DNA of 64,000 nucleotides, taken from the NCBI GenBank assembly GCA_023015935.1, contig JALKAY010000002.1:62001-126000 (forward strand). Direction: 5' to 3'. Of the stretch, positions 46,642 to 54,796 are shown piece by piece (the stretch's first letter is position 1; every line of letters begins with the position of its first letter). Under the pieces are notes generated by a model that saw only the letters and a program-made list of their open reading frames with translations, was not told the DNA's origin and did no database searches. This DNA is from Flavobacteriaceae bacterium F08102. GTDB taxonomy: Bacteria; Bacteroidota; Bacteroidia; Flavobacteriales; Flavobacteriaceae. A program made the translations under genes and the position numbers.

Positions 46642-47263
46642 AGGCTATTAAATTGGCTCCCATTTGCAAGGCTTTTTCTCTGAGTGCTGGAGGGTCATTG
46701 TGAACTACTTGATCTTCCCATCCATCACTTAAATCACATTCATAATCATAAAAGCAGATTAGACGCCCTTTGTAAAATAACCCAAATCCTTGCGCTCGTT
46801 TCCCGTCGTGTTCGTGAATTTTTGGAAGCCCATTAAAATTATAATCTTGGTGATAAATCGGATGATCATAGGGGATTTCCTGTAGCGTTAAATTTGGAAA
46901 TACTCTTTTTAATTCAGTGCGAATGTATTTATCGAGGCCATAATTATCAGAAATGTGTAAAAATCCACCAGCTAATAAATACTTGCGTAAGCCGTCAATT
47001 TCTTCTGCAGAAAAGGAAACATTTCCATGACCTGTCATAAATACAATTGGATAATTGAAAATCTCTGTACTACTCGCTTCAACGGTTTCTATTTTTTCCT
47101 CGATATAGGTTTGGATGTGTTCGTTACAATACTTTACCAAATTGGGAACGGCAGTGGGGTTTGCATACCAATCGCCGCCTCCACCATACTTTAAAATTGC
47201 CACTTGTTGTGCCGAAAGTATTGGCCCGAGAGAAACTAGTAAAAGGAGTATTGCTTTTTTCAT
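46625..47263 (-). CDS. DUF4159 protein, exported
   Basis: 212 residues with a signal peptide (MKKAILLLLVSLGPILSAQ). Family blocks include AILKYGGGGDWYANPTAVPN at the mature N-terminus, FMTGHGNVSFSAEEIDGLR and FLHISDNYGLDKYIR. DUF4159 resembles the ThuA/type 1 glutamine amidotransferase-like fold; the role is unknown. It heads the minus-strand run with the BASS and acyltransferase genes. Confidence 0.88.
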   Translation of the reverse strand: MKKAILLLLVSLGPILSAQQVAILKYGGGGDWYANPTAVPNLVKYCNEHIQTYIEEKIETVEASSTEIFNYPIVFMTGHGNVSFSAEEIDGLRKYLLAGGFLHISDNYGLDKYIRTELKRVFPNLTLQEIPYDHPIYHQDYNFNGLPKIHEHDGKRAQGFGLFYKGRLICFYDYECDLSDGWEDQVVHNDPPALREKALQMGANLIAYVFKN

Positions 47264-47434
47264 TTTAATTTGAACGACGTGCTTACAAATCTATTAAAAT
47301 ATATTGAATACGTACTTATGATTAGGGAGTCATCCTAATTTAATCTGTTACGGTTTTTACGGAAATATTTTGTGGTAAAACCGCAACAAAATAAATTTTA
47401 CAAAATTTACATTTACTTCAGCTAAACACAAATC

Positions 47435-48160
47435 ATGATGAATAAGGAGAAAGAGCTTTCGATGAAAGCAATCATTCGTATTTCTATTTTTTTAATTTAT
47501 TTTTTTTATCAAGGCATTATTTATGCACAATCTGTGGGTATCAACACGACCATTACAGATCCATCTGCAGTGCTCGATATTGTCTCTAATAAAGCGGGAG
47601 TACTCATTCCTCGCATGACAAGTATGGAAATAGCGGATATTGTAGATCCTGCTGATGGGTTGTTAGTTTATAATACGGAAACGAAGAATGTTATTGTGAT
47701 TATAGATGGAGTTTCCTATGACTTATATAACCCTCCAAGTGTTGGGAATTACTCCAAAACGATACTGGCCAATGGGATCGTTTCAACTTGGTTAGGTATT
47801 GCAACAAATACGCCAGAAGAATTTTTTGGAACTAGCTATAATCGGGTTAAAATGGACCTTACGAAGGCTTCTGAAATAAGAATAATGACAAATATTTCGT
47901 CATTTTCAATTTCTATTTTTGGAAGAGAATTGATACTTGCTTTAGAATATTCAACTGATAATGGAGCTACCTGGGCGAAGGTAAATGCAGCCAATAATGG
48001 TCCCGTAATGTTAATTTCTTCTACTGGTTTTCACGTTTCCAATTGGTTTACAATTGATCCCGATGCAAAAGGTGATGTGCTCTTACGTCTTGTTGCTAAT
48101 TCTCCAGGAATATTAGCCTTAGGTGCTTCATTTGGATTGACTTCTATTGAGGCACGTTAA
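47435..48160 (+). CDS. Exported surface-type protein
   Basis: 241 residues with a signal segment ending GIIYAQ. The ATG at 47435 is used; an ATG at 47462 (MKAIIRISIFLIYFF) gives a cleaner signal and is a real alternative. The N-terminal SVGINTTITDPSAVLDIVSN, GVLIPRMTSMEIADI and GLLVYNTETKNV is a motif set seen in many Bacteroidota surface and tail-fibre-like proteins. The remainder is beta-rich with no known domain. The next surface protein starts 21 bp downstream. Confidence 0.75.
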   Translation: MMNKEKELSMKAIIRISIFLIYFFYQGIIYAQSVGINTTITDPSAVLDIVSNKAGVLIPRMTSMEIADIVDPADGLLVYNTETKNVIVIIDGVSYDLYNPPSVGNYSKTILANGIVSTWLGIATNTPEEFFGTSYNRVKMDLTKASEIRIMTNISSFSISIFGRELILALEYSTDNGATWAKVNAANNGPVMLISSTGFHVSNWFTIDPDAKGDVLLRLVANSPGILALGASFGLTSIEAR

Positions 48161-48181
48161 AAATTAAGCAATACGTTGTTG

Positions 48182-50647
48182 ATGAAAAAAAATTTAGTAA
48201 TAGCTTGTTTGTTTTTTGTCCATATTCTTATGGCGCAGGACGGATTCCATATTAATGGAGTAACCCTAACAATTACTGAAAATACAGTTTTAAGAATTGA
48301 TAAGGGGGATTTATTTTTAACAAATAATGGGATAATTGCCAATACAGGATTAATTAGTATTGATGGTAGTTGGTATAATAATACGTTAAATCGAGGGTTT
48401 ACTGGGGATTCAGAAGGAACAGTTCTGTTTAATGCTTCGGGACAAGATCCTATTGTAATTGGAGGCACTGGTGCTACAGTATTTTACAATTTGGAATTAG
48501 ATTTAAATCAATTGAATCTTGATGTTAATACCACGGTTGGAGGTGATTTGTCGGGGGCTAACGCTGGAGTTTTGAACCTTAACGGATCGGTGCTCGATCT
48601 AAACAATCATACGCTCAATGTGAGTAATAGTGATGAAAATGCTATTGTCTTTTCTACAGGGATGATTATTAGTGAAAATATTTTTAATGAAAGTAAGGTT
48701 AGTTGGCAAACCTCACCTTCAGGTGCTACCTATGTTTTTCCTTTTGGTACGCGTTTACGGGAATCTATTCCATTTGCTGTTGAACGGGCTGCTGGAGATT
48801 TAGGATTGGTGACCCTATCCACTTTTCGTGCGGGGGCTGACATGACACCTTATCCTACCTTGCCAGATCCTGTAAATTCATTGATGAGGAGTGATGGTGT
48901 TGATATTTCTGCGATAGCTGTAACGCGATTTTGGCAATTGGATAAAACAGAAGATGGTACGGCGAACCTGGTATTTACATATTCAGAAAATGAATTACCT
49001 CAGGAGGGTGAGAAAAATTTTATAGCAACGAGGTATGATAATGTAGCCGATGTCTGGGAACTGATGGAGACGTCGGTTCATTCGCCAATAACAAATGAAG
49101 TTGCCGTTTCAAATGTAAGTGATTTTTCGCCTTGGGCAATTAATGGATCGCTCAACGATCACGATGGAGATTCTGTAGCTGACCATGTAGATATTGACAA
49201 TGATAATGATGGCATACTGGATGTTGATGAAGGTGTTTGTTCATTGGAACAGTCCGGAGGATGGACGGTTATTGGCACAACAGCTACATATAATTTTGGG
49301 AATGGCGTCGTTGCGAGAGCAACGACGACGTCTTCACATAACTTTACTTCAGGAAATTTCAATGGGAGTGGTACAGGGTTTTGGTCTGAAGATTTGACGG
49401 GAGATGAATCGTTAGAAGGGACGTATACATGGAATTCATCATTGACGATTTCGTTTGAGGACACCTTCGGAAATCCAGTGAAAGTTGAGGATCCAATTCT
49501 TCATCTTGATCGGATTGGAAGTTTTAGTGGGGAACAGCAAAACTCTGCTAGAATCACCTTGCAAGGAGGGCTTATTTGGCATAAGTTGTCAGGGACTCAA
49601 GATTTTTTAAGTTCAAATACGACCGTAGAGGATGTAGGAGGGAATTTAAATACGAGCGCGAATTCGCCCTATACTTCTGAATCTTCAGAAAATGATCGCC
49701 AAGGAACAGCAGCGGGGACGTTACAAATTGAAGGGTATGTGGATCAGTTTACCTTGACATTTACCCAAGTAAATGGGAGTGGTTCTGGTGGAGATGAGAT
49801 TGAATTAATCTTGTTTGCTTGTCATAGTGAGGATACAGATGAGGATGGGATCCCAAATTACTTAGATTTAGATAGTGATGGAGATGGTATTCCTGATAAT
49901 GTTGAAGCATTTTCTACGGTGGGGTATATACCACCCACTTTAGTTGATACAGATTTAAATGGCTTGGATGATGCGTATGAAGTTAGTCCAGGTTCTGGTA
50001 AAGGAATCGCTGTAGTAAATACAGACGGAATGGACAATCCTGATTTTACCGATTTAGATGCCGATAATGATGGAGTAAGTGATACAATAGAAGCAGGAAT
50101 AACCTTGAGCAATGCAGACGATGATGAAGATGGCTTAGATAATACTATTGATACCACTATAGGTTTTGCCGATCCAGGAGGAATTATTGATAATGTATTG
50201 GTAGGGTCTGTTATTTTGCCAGATATAGACGGGGATGCAATTGGAGCAGGTGATGTTGATTTTAGAGATGCTGATTTAAATGGAGACCTAAAACTGACAA
50301 AAGGAGTAAATAATTCAACTCCTGTTGTTGGAGAAGAAATTTCATTTCGGTTGAGAATTAAAAATCAAGGTAGTGTGGATGTGACTTCAATTATTGTTCG
50401 CGATATTATTCCTGAGGATTTCACCTATGACCATCCTGATTTTACTACTGCACAAGGGATGGTTACTTTTAATTCTGAAACAGGCGTTTTGGAATGGGAT
50501 TTAACAGGCTATACGTTGAGTAGTGGTAGTTATATTGATTTAACTTATGAAGTTACAGTAAATTTTTGTGGTGAATTTGTAAATAGGGCAGAGATTGTGG
50601 GGAGTTCTATTGTTGATATTGATTCTACCGCCGACAATGGAAATTAG
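48182..50647 (+). CDS. Large surface protein with TSP3 calcium repeats and a C-terminal DUF11 domain
   Basis: 821 residues from ATG 48182; a TTG at 48176 lies upstream. Signal peptide [19 protein letters not shown], a beta-rich N-terminal region (20-320), then thrombospondin type 3-like calcium repeats: [19 protein letters not shown] near 325, [19 protein letters not shown] near 551 and [14 protein letters not shown] near 625. Between them (350-545) is an unrecognised beta domain. A DUF11-like domain (about 697-805) ends the protein. It stops at STADNGN, exactly where DUF11 proteins normally continue, and there is no T9SS sorting domain. Probably an adhesin. Confidence 0.82.
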   Translation: MKKNLVIACLFFVHILMAQDGFHINGVTLTITENTVLRIDKGDLFLTNNGIIANTGLISIDGSWYNNTLNRGFTGDSEGTVLFNASGQDPIVIGGTGATVFYNLELDLNQLNLDVNTTVGGDLSGANAGVLNLNGSVLDLNNHTLNVSNSDENAIVFSTGMIISENIFNESKVSWQTSPSGATYVFPFGTRLRESIPFAVERAAGDLGLVTLSTFRAGADMTPYPTLPDPVNSLMRSDGVDISAIAVTRFWQLDKTEDGTANLVFTYSENELPQEGEKNFIATRYDNVADVWELMETSVHSPITNEVAVSNVSDFSPWAINGSLNDHDGDSVADHVDIDNDNDGILDVDEGVCSLEQSGGWTVIGTTATYNFGNGVVARATTTSSHNFTSGNFNGSGTGFWSEDLTGDESLEGTYTWNSSLTISFEDTFGNPVKVEDPILHLDRIGSFSGEQQNSARITLQGGLIWHKLSGTQDFLSSNTTVEDVGGNLNTSANSPYTSESSENDRQGTAAGTLQIEGYVDQFTLTFTQVNGSGSGGDEIELILFACHSEDTDEDGIPNYLDLDSDGDGIPDNVEAFSTVGYIPPTLVDTDLNGLDDAYEVSPGSGKGIAVVNTDGMDNPDFTDLDADNDGVSDTIEAGITLSNADDDEDGLDNTIDTTIGFADPGGIIDNVLVGSVILPDIDGDAIGAGDVDFRDADLNGDLKLTKGVNNSTPVVGEEISFRLRIKNQGSVDVTSIIVRDIIPEDFTYDHPDFTTAQGMVTFNSETGVLEWDLTGYTLSSGSYIDLTYEVTVNFCGEFVNRAEIVGSSIVDIDSTADNGN

Positions 50648-50705
50648 TCCTTTCTATGTCCTTATATTTTCTTATTTTCGTGAATAATTCTAAAAAAAAA
50701 TAGAC

Positions 50706-51359
50706 ATGAAATTAAATGTATTTAAAATAGCGATTGTTGCCTTTATGGCATTGGCCGTTGTTGCGTGTAAAAAAGATCAAAATAAAACCGAAGCTGGAGC
50801 AGCTAAAAATGCGGCTGAAATTTCTAATGAAGCGGTACAGTATACCGTTGATACTGATAATTCTACGCTTGCTTGGGAAGGGTTTAAACCAACAGGAAAA
50901 CATAATGGTACAATTCAACTTTCTGAAGGTACGATTGGTTTAGAAGATGGTAAATTAGCGGCAGGTAATTTTGTTATCGATATGAATAGCATTAAGAATT
51001 TGGATATTGAAAATGAGGGAGACAATGCGAAGCTAGTTGGTCATTTAAAAAGTGGTGATTTTTTTGATGTAGAAAATCATAAATTTAGTGTCTTTACAAT
51101 TACTGGTGTTGAAGAACGTGATGGTAAAACCATAGTTAAAGGAAATTTAACGATTAAAAATATTAAAAAGAATATTGAATTTCCTGCAACAATCACCGTA
51201 AACGGAGATGAGGTGAATTTAAATAGTGAGGTGTTTACAATTGATAGAACGGAATGGGATATTAAATATAAATCCGGAAAATTTTTCGATGATTTGAAGG
51301 ATAAGTTTATCAATGATGAAATTGAATTCCAAGTAAATATCAAAGCGAGAAAAAGCTAA
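50706..51359 (+). CDS. YceI-family lipoprotein
   Basis: 217 residues with lipoprotein signal (lipobox AVVAC, Cys at about 21). The C-terminal 170 residues form a YceI lipocalin-like beta barrel: YTVDTDNSTLAWEGFKPTGK, HLKSGDFFDVENHKF and KGNLTIKNIKKNIEFPATIT. YceI proteins bind isoprenoid or other hydrophobic ligands. It is preceded by a -7-like TATTTTCG (50673-50680) and ended by a strong terminator. Confidence 0.92.
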   Translation: MKLNVFKIAIVAFMALAVVACKKDQNKTEAGAAKNAAEISNEAVQYTVDTDNSTLAWEGFKPTGKHNGTIQLSEGTIGLEDGKLAAGNFVIDMNSIKNLDIENEGDNAKLVGHLKSGDFFDVENHKFSVFTITGVEERDGKTIVKGNLTIKNIKKNIEFPATITVNGDEVNLNSEVFTIDRTEWDIKYKSGKFFDDLKDKFINDEIEFQVNIKARKS

Positions 51360-51375
51360 TTTTGACCTATTAAAT

Positions 51376-51411
51376 AAAAAAAGCATTGTGATAATTCACA
51401 ATGCTTTTTTT
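51376..51411. terminator. Bidirectional terminator between convergent genes
   Basis: A stem of at least 13 bp (AAAAAAAGCATTGTG with CACAATGCTTTTTTT) has a 6-nt loop. It serves the YceI gene and rsmE, whose stop codon touches its right arm. Confidence 0.9.
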
Positions 51412-52115
51412 TATTCATTTTTTAACGCAATGGTATGTGCGGCTACAATTCCAGCAGTTTCTGTGCGGAGTCGGTTATTTCCTAAACTTACTGGTTGATA
51501 AGAAGATTGCATGGCGAGCGATATCTCAGCGGGTGTAAAATCACCTTCAGGACCGATACAAATGACCATGTCTTGTTCTCTTTTAATTTCTTTACTCAAT
51601 GCGCTTTTAGCGTCATCTTCACAATGTGCAATAAAGTGATTGCAGCCTTGATGATTTTTTATAAACTCATCAAAAGCGGTTAGCGGATTTAATTTGGGCA
51701 TATAAAAATTCAAGGATTGTTTTAAGGCGGATTCCAAAATCCGTTCAAAACGGTCAATTTTTATAATTCTTCGTTCAGATCTATCACATAGGAGTGGGGT
51801 AATTTCGTGGATTCCTATTTCAGTAGCTTTTTCTAAAAACCATTCAAAACGATCGTTATTTTTGGTTGGCGCAATGGCAATATGAAGCGTGTACGATGGA
51901 CTTGGTTTTTGTTCATAAGAATGAATTACGAGTTCGCAATGCTTTTCACTTGCAACGGTGAGTTCGGCGGTAAATAAAAGTCCTTTTCCATTGATTAGCA
52001 ATACGGTATCACCCGTTTTTTTTCTCAAGACTCTAATCATATGTTTACTCTCAACCTTGTCTAACGTAATGTGCTGACTGTCTATTGTAAGGGATGGATT
52101 GTAGAATAATTGCAT
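51411..52115 (-). CDS. rsmE: 16S rRNA m3U1498 methyltransferase RsmE
   Basis: 234 residues. SPOUT methyltransferase: an N-terminal PUA-like part (HMIRVLRKKTGDTVLL), then IAPTKNNDRFEWFLEKATEIG, CDRSERR, and the SAM-binding knot with ICIGPEGDFTPAEI and SLGNNRLRTETA. Methylates U1498 of 16S rRNA. It is followed by a GNAT-like gene and then a beta-barrel gene on the same strand. Confidence 0.96.
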   Translation of the reverse strand: MQLFYNPSLTIDSQHITLDKVESKHMIRVLRKKTGDTVLLINGKGLLFTAELTVASEKHCELVIHSYEQKPSPSYTLHIAIAPTKNNDRFEWFLEKATEIGIHEITPLLCDRSERRIIKIDRFERILESALKQSLNFYMPKLNPLTAFDEFIKNHQGCNHFIAHCEDDAKSALSKEIKREQDMVICIGPEGDFTPAEISLAMQSSYQPVSLGNNRLRTETAGIVAAHTIALKNE

Positions 52116-52132
52116 GTTAGTATGAGGTCAAA

Positions 52133-53254
52133 TTAAGTCAAATCCTTTCGATAAGTACAACGACGTTTGTGAATTTTTGGATTAAAGTGTTTCCAAATTT
52201 TATGAATTGCATGATTGTCATCTAATTCTGGAGTTCGAATACAACGCTGAATTCCTTTTCTCTTAAAAACTTCGTAGTATTTTGAGAATATGACCGCAGT
52301 AACTCCCTTGTTTTGATATTCTGGATCAATACCGATTAAATAAAAAATCACATCCTTACTCTTCTTCTTAGCCTTTAATAAGTGGAAAATACCGGTTGGC
52401 CATAATTTGCCATTTGCTTTTTGCAATGCTCTTGAAAATGAAGGCATCACAATGGCGAATGCAATTAATTCCTGTTTACTATCTTCAACGAAGACAATGT
52501 ATTCAGGATTTATTAAACTGATGTATTTTTCTTTGAAATAGGCTTTTTGTATGTCGTTAATCGCTACAAAGGTAGGTAGTTTCCGATAGGCTTTGTTGAA
52601 TAGGTCAAACATTCGATCGGCGTAAACCATAACCTCTTTAGTTGTTTTAAAAGTAAGGGTTTTTAAGCCATATCTTTTTTTGATTAAGTCATTTGCTTTT
52701 GTAAATGTTTCTGGGTGAACATCGCTAAAAGAAAAGTTACTTTCTTGAAAGGATTTTTCAACGCGATATCCCAATTGTTCTAAATGAACTTTATAATAGG
52801 CGTGATTATAGGTTGTGATCATGGTGCCTAGGACATCAAACCCTTCTGTGAGTACGCCTACTTTGTCTAAGTTTGAAAAACCAACAGGGCCTTCAATAAA
52901 GGTGAGATTATTTTGTAGACCTATTTGTTCTACTTCAGAGAGCAGGGCTTTTGTAACTTCAATATCGTCAATCACATCAAACCAACCAAAACGCATTTTT
53001 TTTAGTTGCTGATCGTTAACTTCATTCCAATTAATTATGGCAGCAATTCGTCCGACAATTTTCCCCTCTCGGTATGCCAACAAAAAATGGGCATCAGCCG
53101 ATTTAAAAGCTGGGTTTTTTTCTTTATCAAAGCTGAGAATTTCATCTTTAATGATAGGAGGAACCCAATAAGGATTGTTTTTATATATCTGAAAAGGAAA
53201 TTTTACGAATTGTTTTAATTCATTTTTATTGCTTACCTCTTTAACAGTAATCAT
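52133..53254 (-). CDS. Conserved GNAT-like protein
   Basis: 373 residues. The family is widespread in Bacteroidota and carries the opening FVKFPFQIYKNNPYWVPPII, then FLLAYREGKIVGRIAAIIN. A GNAT fold is suggested by the central EYIVFVEDSKQELIAFAIVM and by the C-terminal IGIDPEYQNKGVTAVIFSKY (acetyl-CoA loop, with Q-x2-GV). The substrate is unknown. It lies 17 bp from rsmE and 21 bp from the next gene on the same strand. Confidence 0.8.
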   Translation of the reverse strand: MITVKEVSNKNELKQFVKFPFQIYKNNPYWVPPIIKDEILSFDKEKNPAFKSADAHFLLAYREGKIVGRIAAIINWNEVNDQQLKKMRFGWFDVIDDIEVTKALLSEVEQIGLQNNLTFIEGPVGFSNLDKVGVLTEGFDVLGTMITTYNHAYYKVHLEQLGYRVEKSFQESNFSFSDVHPETFTKANDLIKKRYGLKTLTFKTTKEVMVYADRMFDLFNKAYRKLPTFVAINDIQKAYFKEKYISLINPEYIVFVEDSKQELIAFAIVMPSFSRALQKANGKLWPTGIFHLLKAKKKSKDVIFYLIGIDPEYQNKGVTAVIFSKYYEVFKRKGIQRCIRTPELDDNHAIHKIWKHFNPKIHKRRCTYRKDLT

Positions 53255-53275
53255 CTGCTAACATTTTTAGGGGAT

Positions 53276-54412
53276 TCATATTTTTTTTGCGTCCTTTTCT
53301 TTTTTCTTAAGATCTTTTTTTGCTTGTTTTGCACTTTTTTTCAATGCTTTTTCTTTTGCTTTTTGTTCTTTGGTTTTTTTCGGTTTAATCTCTTTTATCT
53401 TGCGTTTTTTGGCTTTAACCGTTTTAACTTTGCGCAGTTCTGGGCTTTTTCCACCCCCAAAAATACGTGAAAAAAATCCTTCTTTTTGATTTTTTGCTGA
53501 ATTTCCTTTAGAATCGATTATTTTATATTTATCCACATGCTTGTCAAGCCTCCAGCTAAAACCAACGCCTCCAAAAAATGTGTCGTCACCGCGTTCGTCA
53601 TTAATATATCTAAAGGAAGCGTCAACTTGTAGGTTTTTGGTGAGTAAATAGGCTCCACCAATTCCGTATTGGTAGTCATTGGGAACATTTGTTCTAAAAA
53701 ATCCTTGATTTTCAATAAATACAGAAATTCGGTCTTGCAATGAATATGTGGCGGTGAGAATATACGCGTATTCTGAGGCATCTGTGAACATATTATCTGC
53801 AATAAAATTTGTGAGTAAAACAAATTTATTTGTAAAATCATTTTGTGTAAAGAGGGCAAAACGAGGGCTTATCCCATCGGGATTTCGATGCATTTTTGTT
53901 AAAAGATTGGTGTTTAATCCCGCATATATACCAACTGCAGGTATAAGTCGCTTCCAATCATACCTGTTTTTGGCTTTCCAGCTTCTAATTTCTTTAGATT
54001 TATCGGTATAAGTTGGGCTGTATACTAAATACTTGGCACCTAGGGTAAATTTACTTAAACCAAAAGAAGATTCACTGTATTGAGTAGGTCGTGTAAAGTT
54101 TCTTTTTTCATAACCAAGATCTAAGTCTACATTGAATTCTAGTCGACTAAAGAATTGTCCTGTTCTAAACGTGAAATTGGTTCCATAAGCGGTTGCATTG
54201 TAATTGATGTTTTCCATTTCCATTGCATCGTAGAATAAATAATTTCCAACGTGCTTGTAAAAGAACCCTGACTCAACTTGGTAAACCCCTGTTCCAACGC
54301 TGTAAGGTCCATCTGAGAATCCTGGTCGTTTAGAATTGATGACTTCTGTATATTGGGCTGTAGACAATTGATAAAATAATAAAGACACTACTAACCAGCC
54401 AATTTTTTGCAT
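53276..54412 (-). CDS. Outer-membrane beta-barrel protein with Lys-rich tail
   Basis: 378 residues with a signal peptide (MQKIGWLVVSLLFYQLSTAQ). The mature part (about 25-310) has repeated aromatic, alternating strands (YQVESGFFYKHVGNYLFYD; NLQVDASFRYINDE) typical of the phenol-degradation-type transporter/porin fold (PF13557-like). A very basic C-terminal tail of about 65 residues (KTVKAKKRKIKEIKPKKTKE and further Lys/Glu repeats) is unusual for a porin and may lie in the periplasm. The ligand is unknown. Confidence 0.75.
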   Translation of the reverse strand: MQKIGWLVVSLLFYQLSTAQYTEVINSKRPGFSDGPYSVGTGVYQVESGFFYKHVGNYLFYDAMEMENINYNATAYGTNFTFRTGQFFSRLEFNVDLDLGYEKRNFTRPTQYSESSFGLSKFTLGAKYLVYSPTYTDKSKEIRSWKAKNRYDWKRLIPAVGIYAGLNTNLLTKMHRNPDGISPRFALFTQNDFTNKFVLLTNFIADNMFTDASEYAYILTATYSLQDRISVFIENQGFFRTNVPNDYQYGIGGAYLLTKNLQVDASFRYINDERGDDTFFGGVGFSWRLDKHVDKYKIIDSKGNSAKNQKEGFFSRIFGGGKSPELRKVKTVKAKKRKIKEIKPKKTKEQKAKEKALKKSAKQAKKDLKKKEKDAKKI

Positions 54413-54474
54413 AATTCTTCCTTTTTAAAATCGATTTTATCTAATACTTAACGCGATAGTTGCAATCAAATTGT

Positions 54475-54482
54475 TACTTTTG
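54475..54482 (+). promoter_or_regulatory. Candidate -7 element for the DUF4834 gene
   Basis: TACTTTTG matches TAnnTTTG, 39 bp before the ATG at 54522. The nearest TTG upstream is only 12 bp away, so the -33 part is missing. Confidence 0.28.
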
Positions 54483-54521
54483 AAACAAGATTTTAAAAAT
54501 ACTTTTTAACAATTTAATTTA

Positions 54522-54791
54522 ATGCAAGAAGCAGGACTGATGAGTTTTCTGAGAACGATACTGATTATTTTACTAATTTATTACGTTGTAAAATTTATAG
54601 GCAGACTGGTGTTTCCAATTTTTATCAAGAAAATGATGCAAAAGGTGGAGCAAAAGTATGGGCAACAACCAAGGCAAGCGCCTCAACAACCCAATTTTAA
54701 AGAAGGTGAAACGGTAATTGACAAAGCACCTAAACAGGTGAAAAGCAACGATAATGTTGGTGAATATGTCGATTACGAAGACTTAGATTAA
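54522..54791 (+). CDS. DUF4834 small membrane protein
   Basis: 89 residues. One membrane helix (about 8-30, FLRTILIILLIYYVVKFIGR) is followed by a basic, Gln-rich segment and an acidic tail ending EYVDYEDLD. The N-terminal MQEAGLMSFLRTIL matches the DUF4834 family. Function unknown. It lies 5 bp before the YfhO gene, an order that is conserved in many flavobacteria as I recall. Confidence 0.8.
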   Translation: MQEAGLMSFLRTILIILLIYYVVKFIGRLVFPIFIKKMMQKVEQKYGQQPRQAPQQPNFKEGETVIDKAPKQVKSNDNVGEYVDYEDLD

Positions 54792-54796
54792 TTTAT

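Noticed and set aside
48157-48468. Minus-strand ORF of 103 codons, and another of 99 codons at 49858-50157
   Set aside because: Both overlap the surface protein gene in antisense and have Ser/Leu/Pro-rich, domain-free translations typical of reverse-strand shadows.
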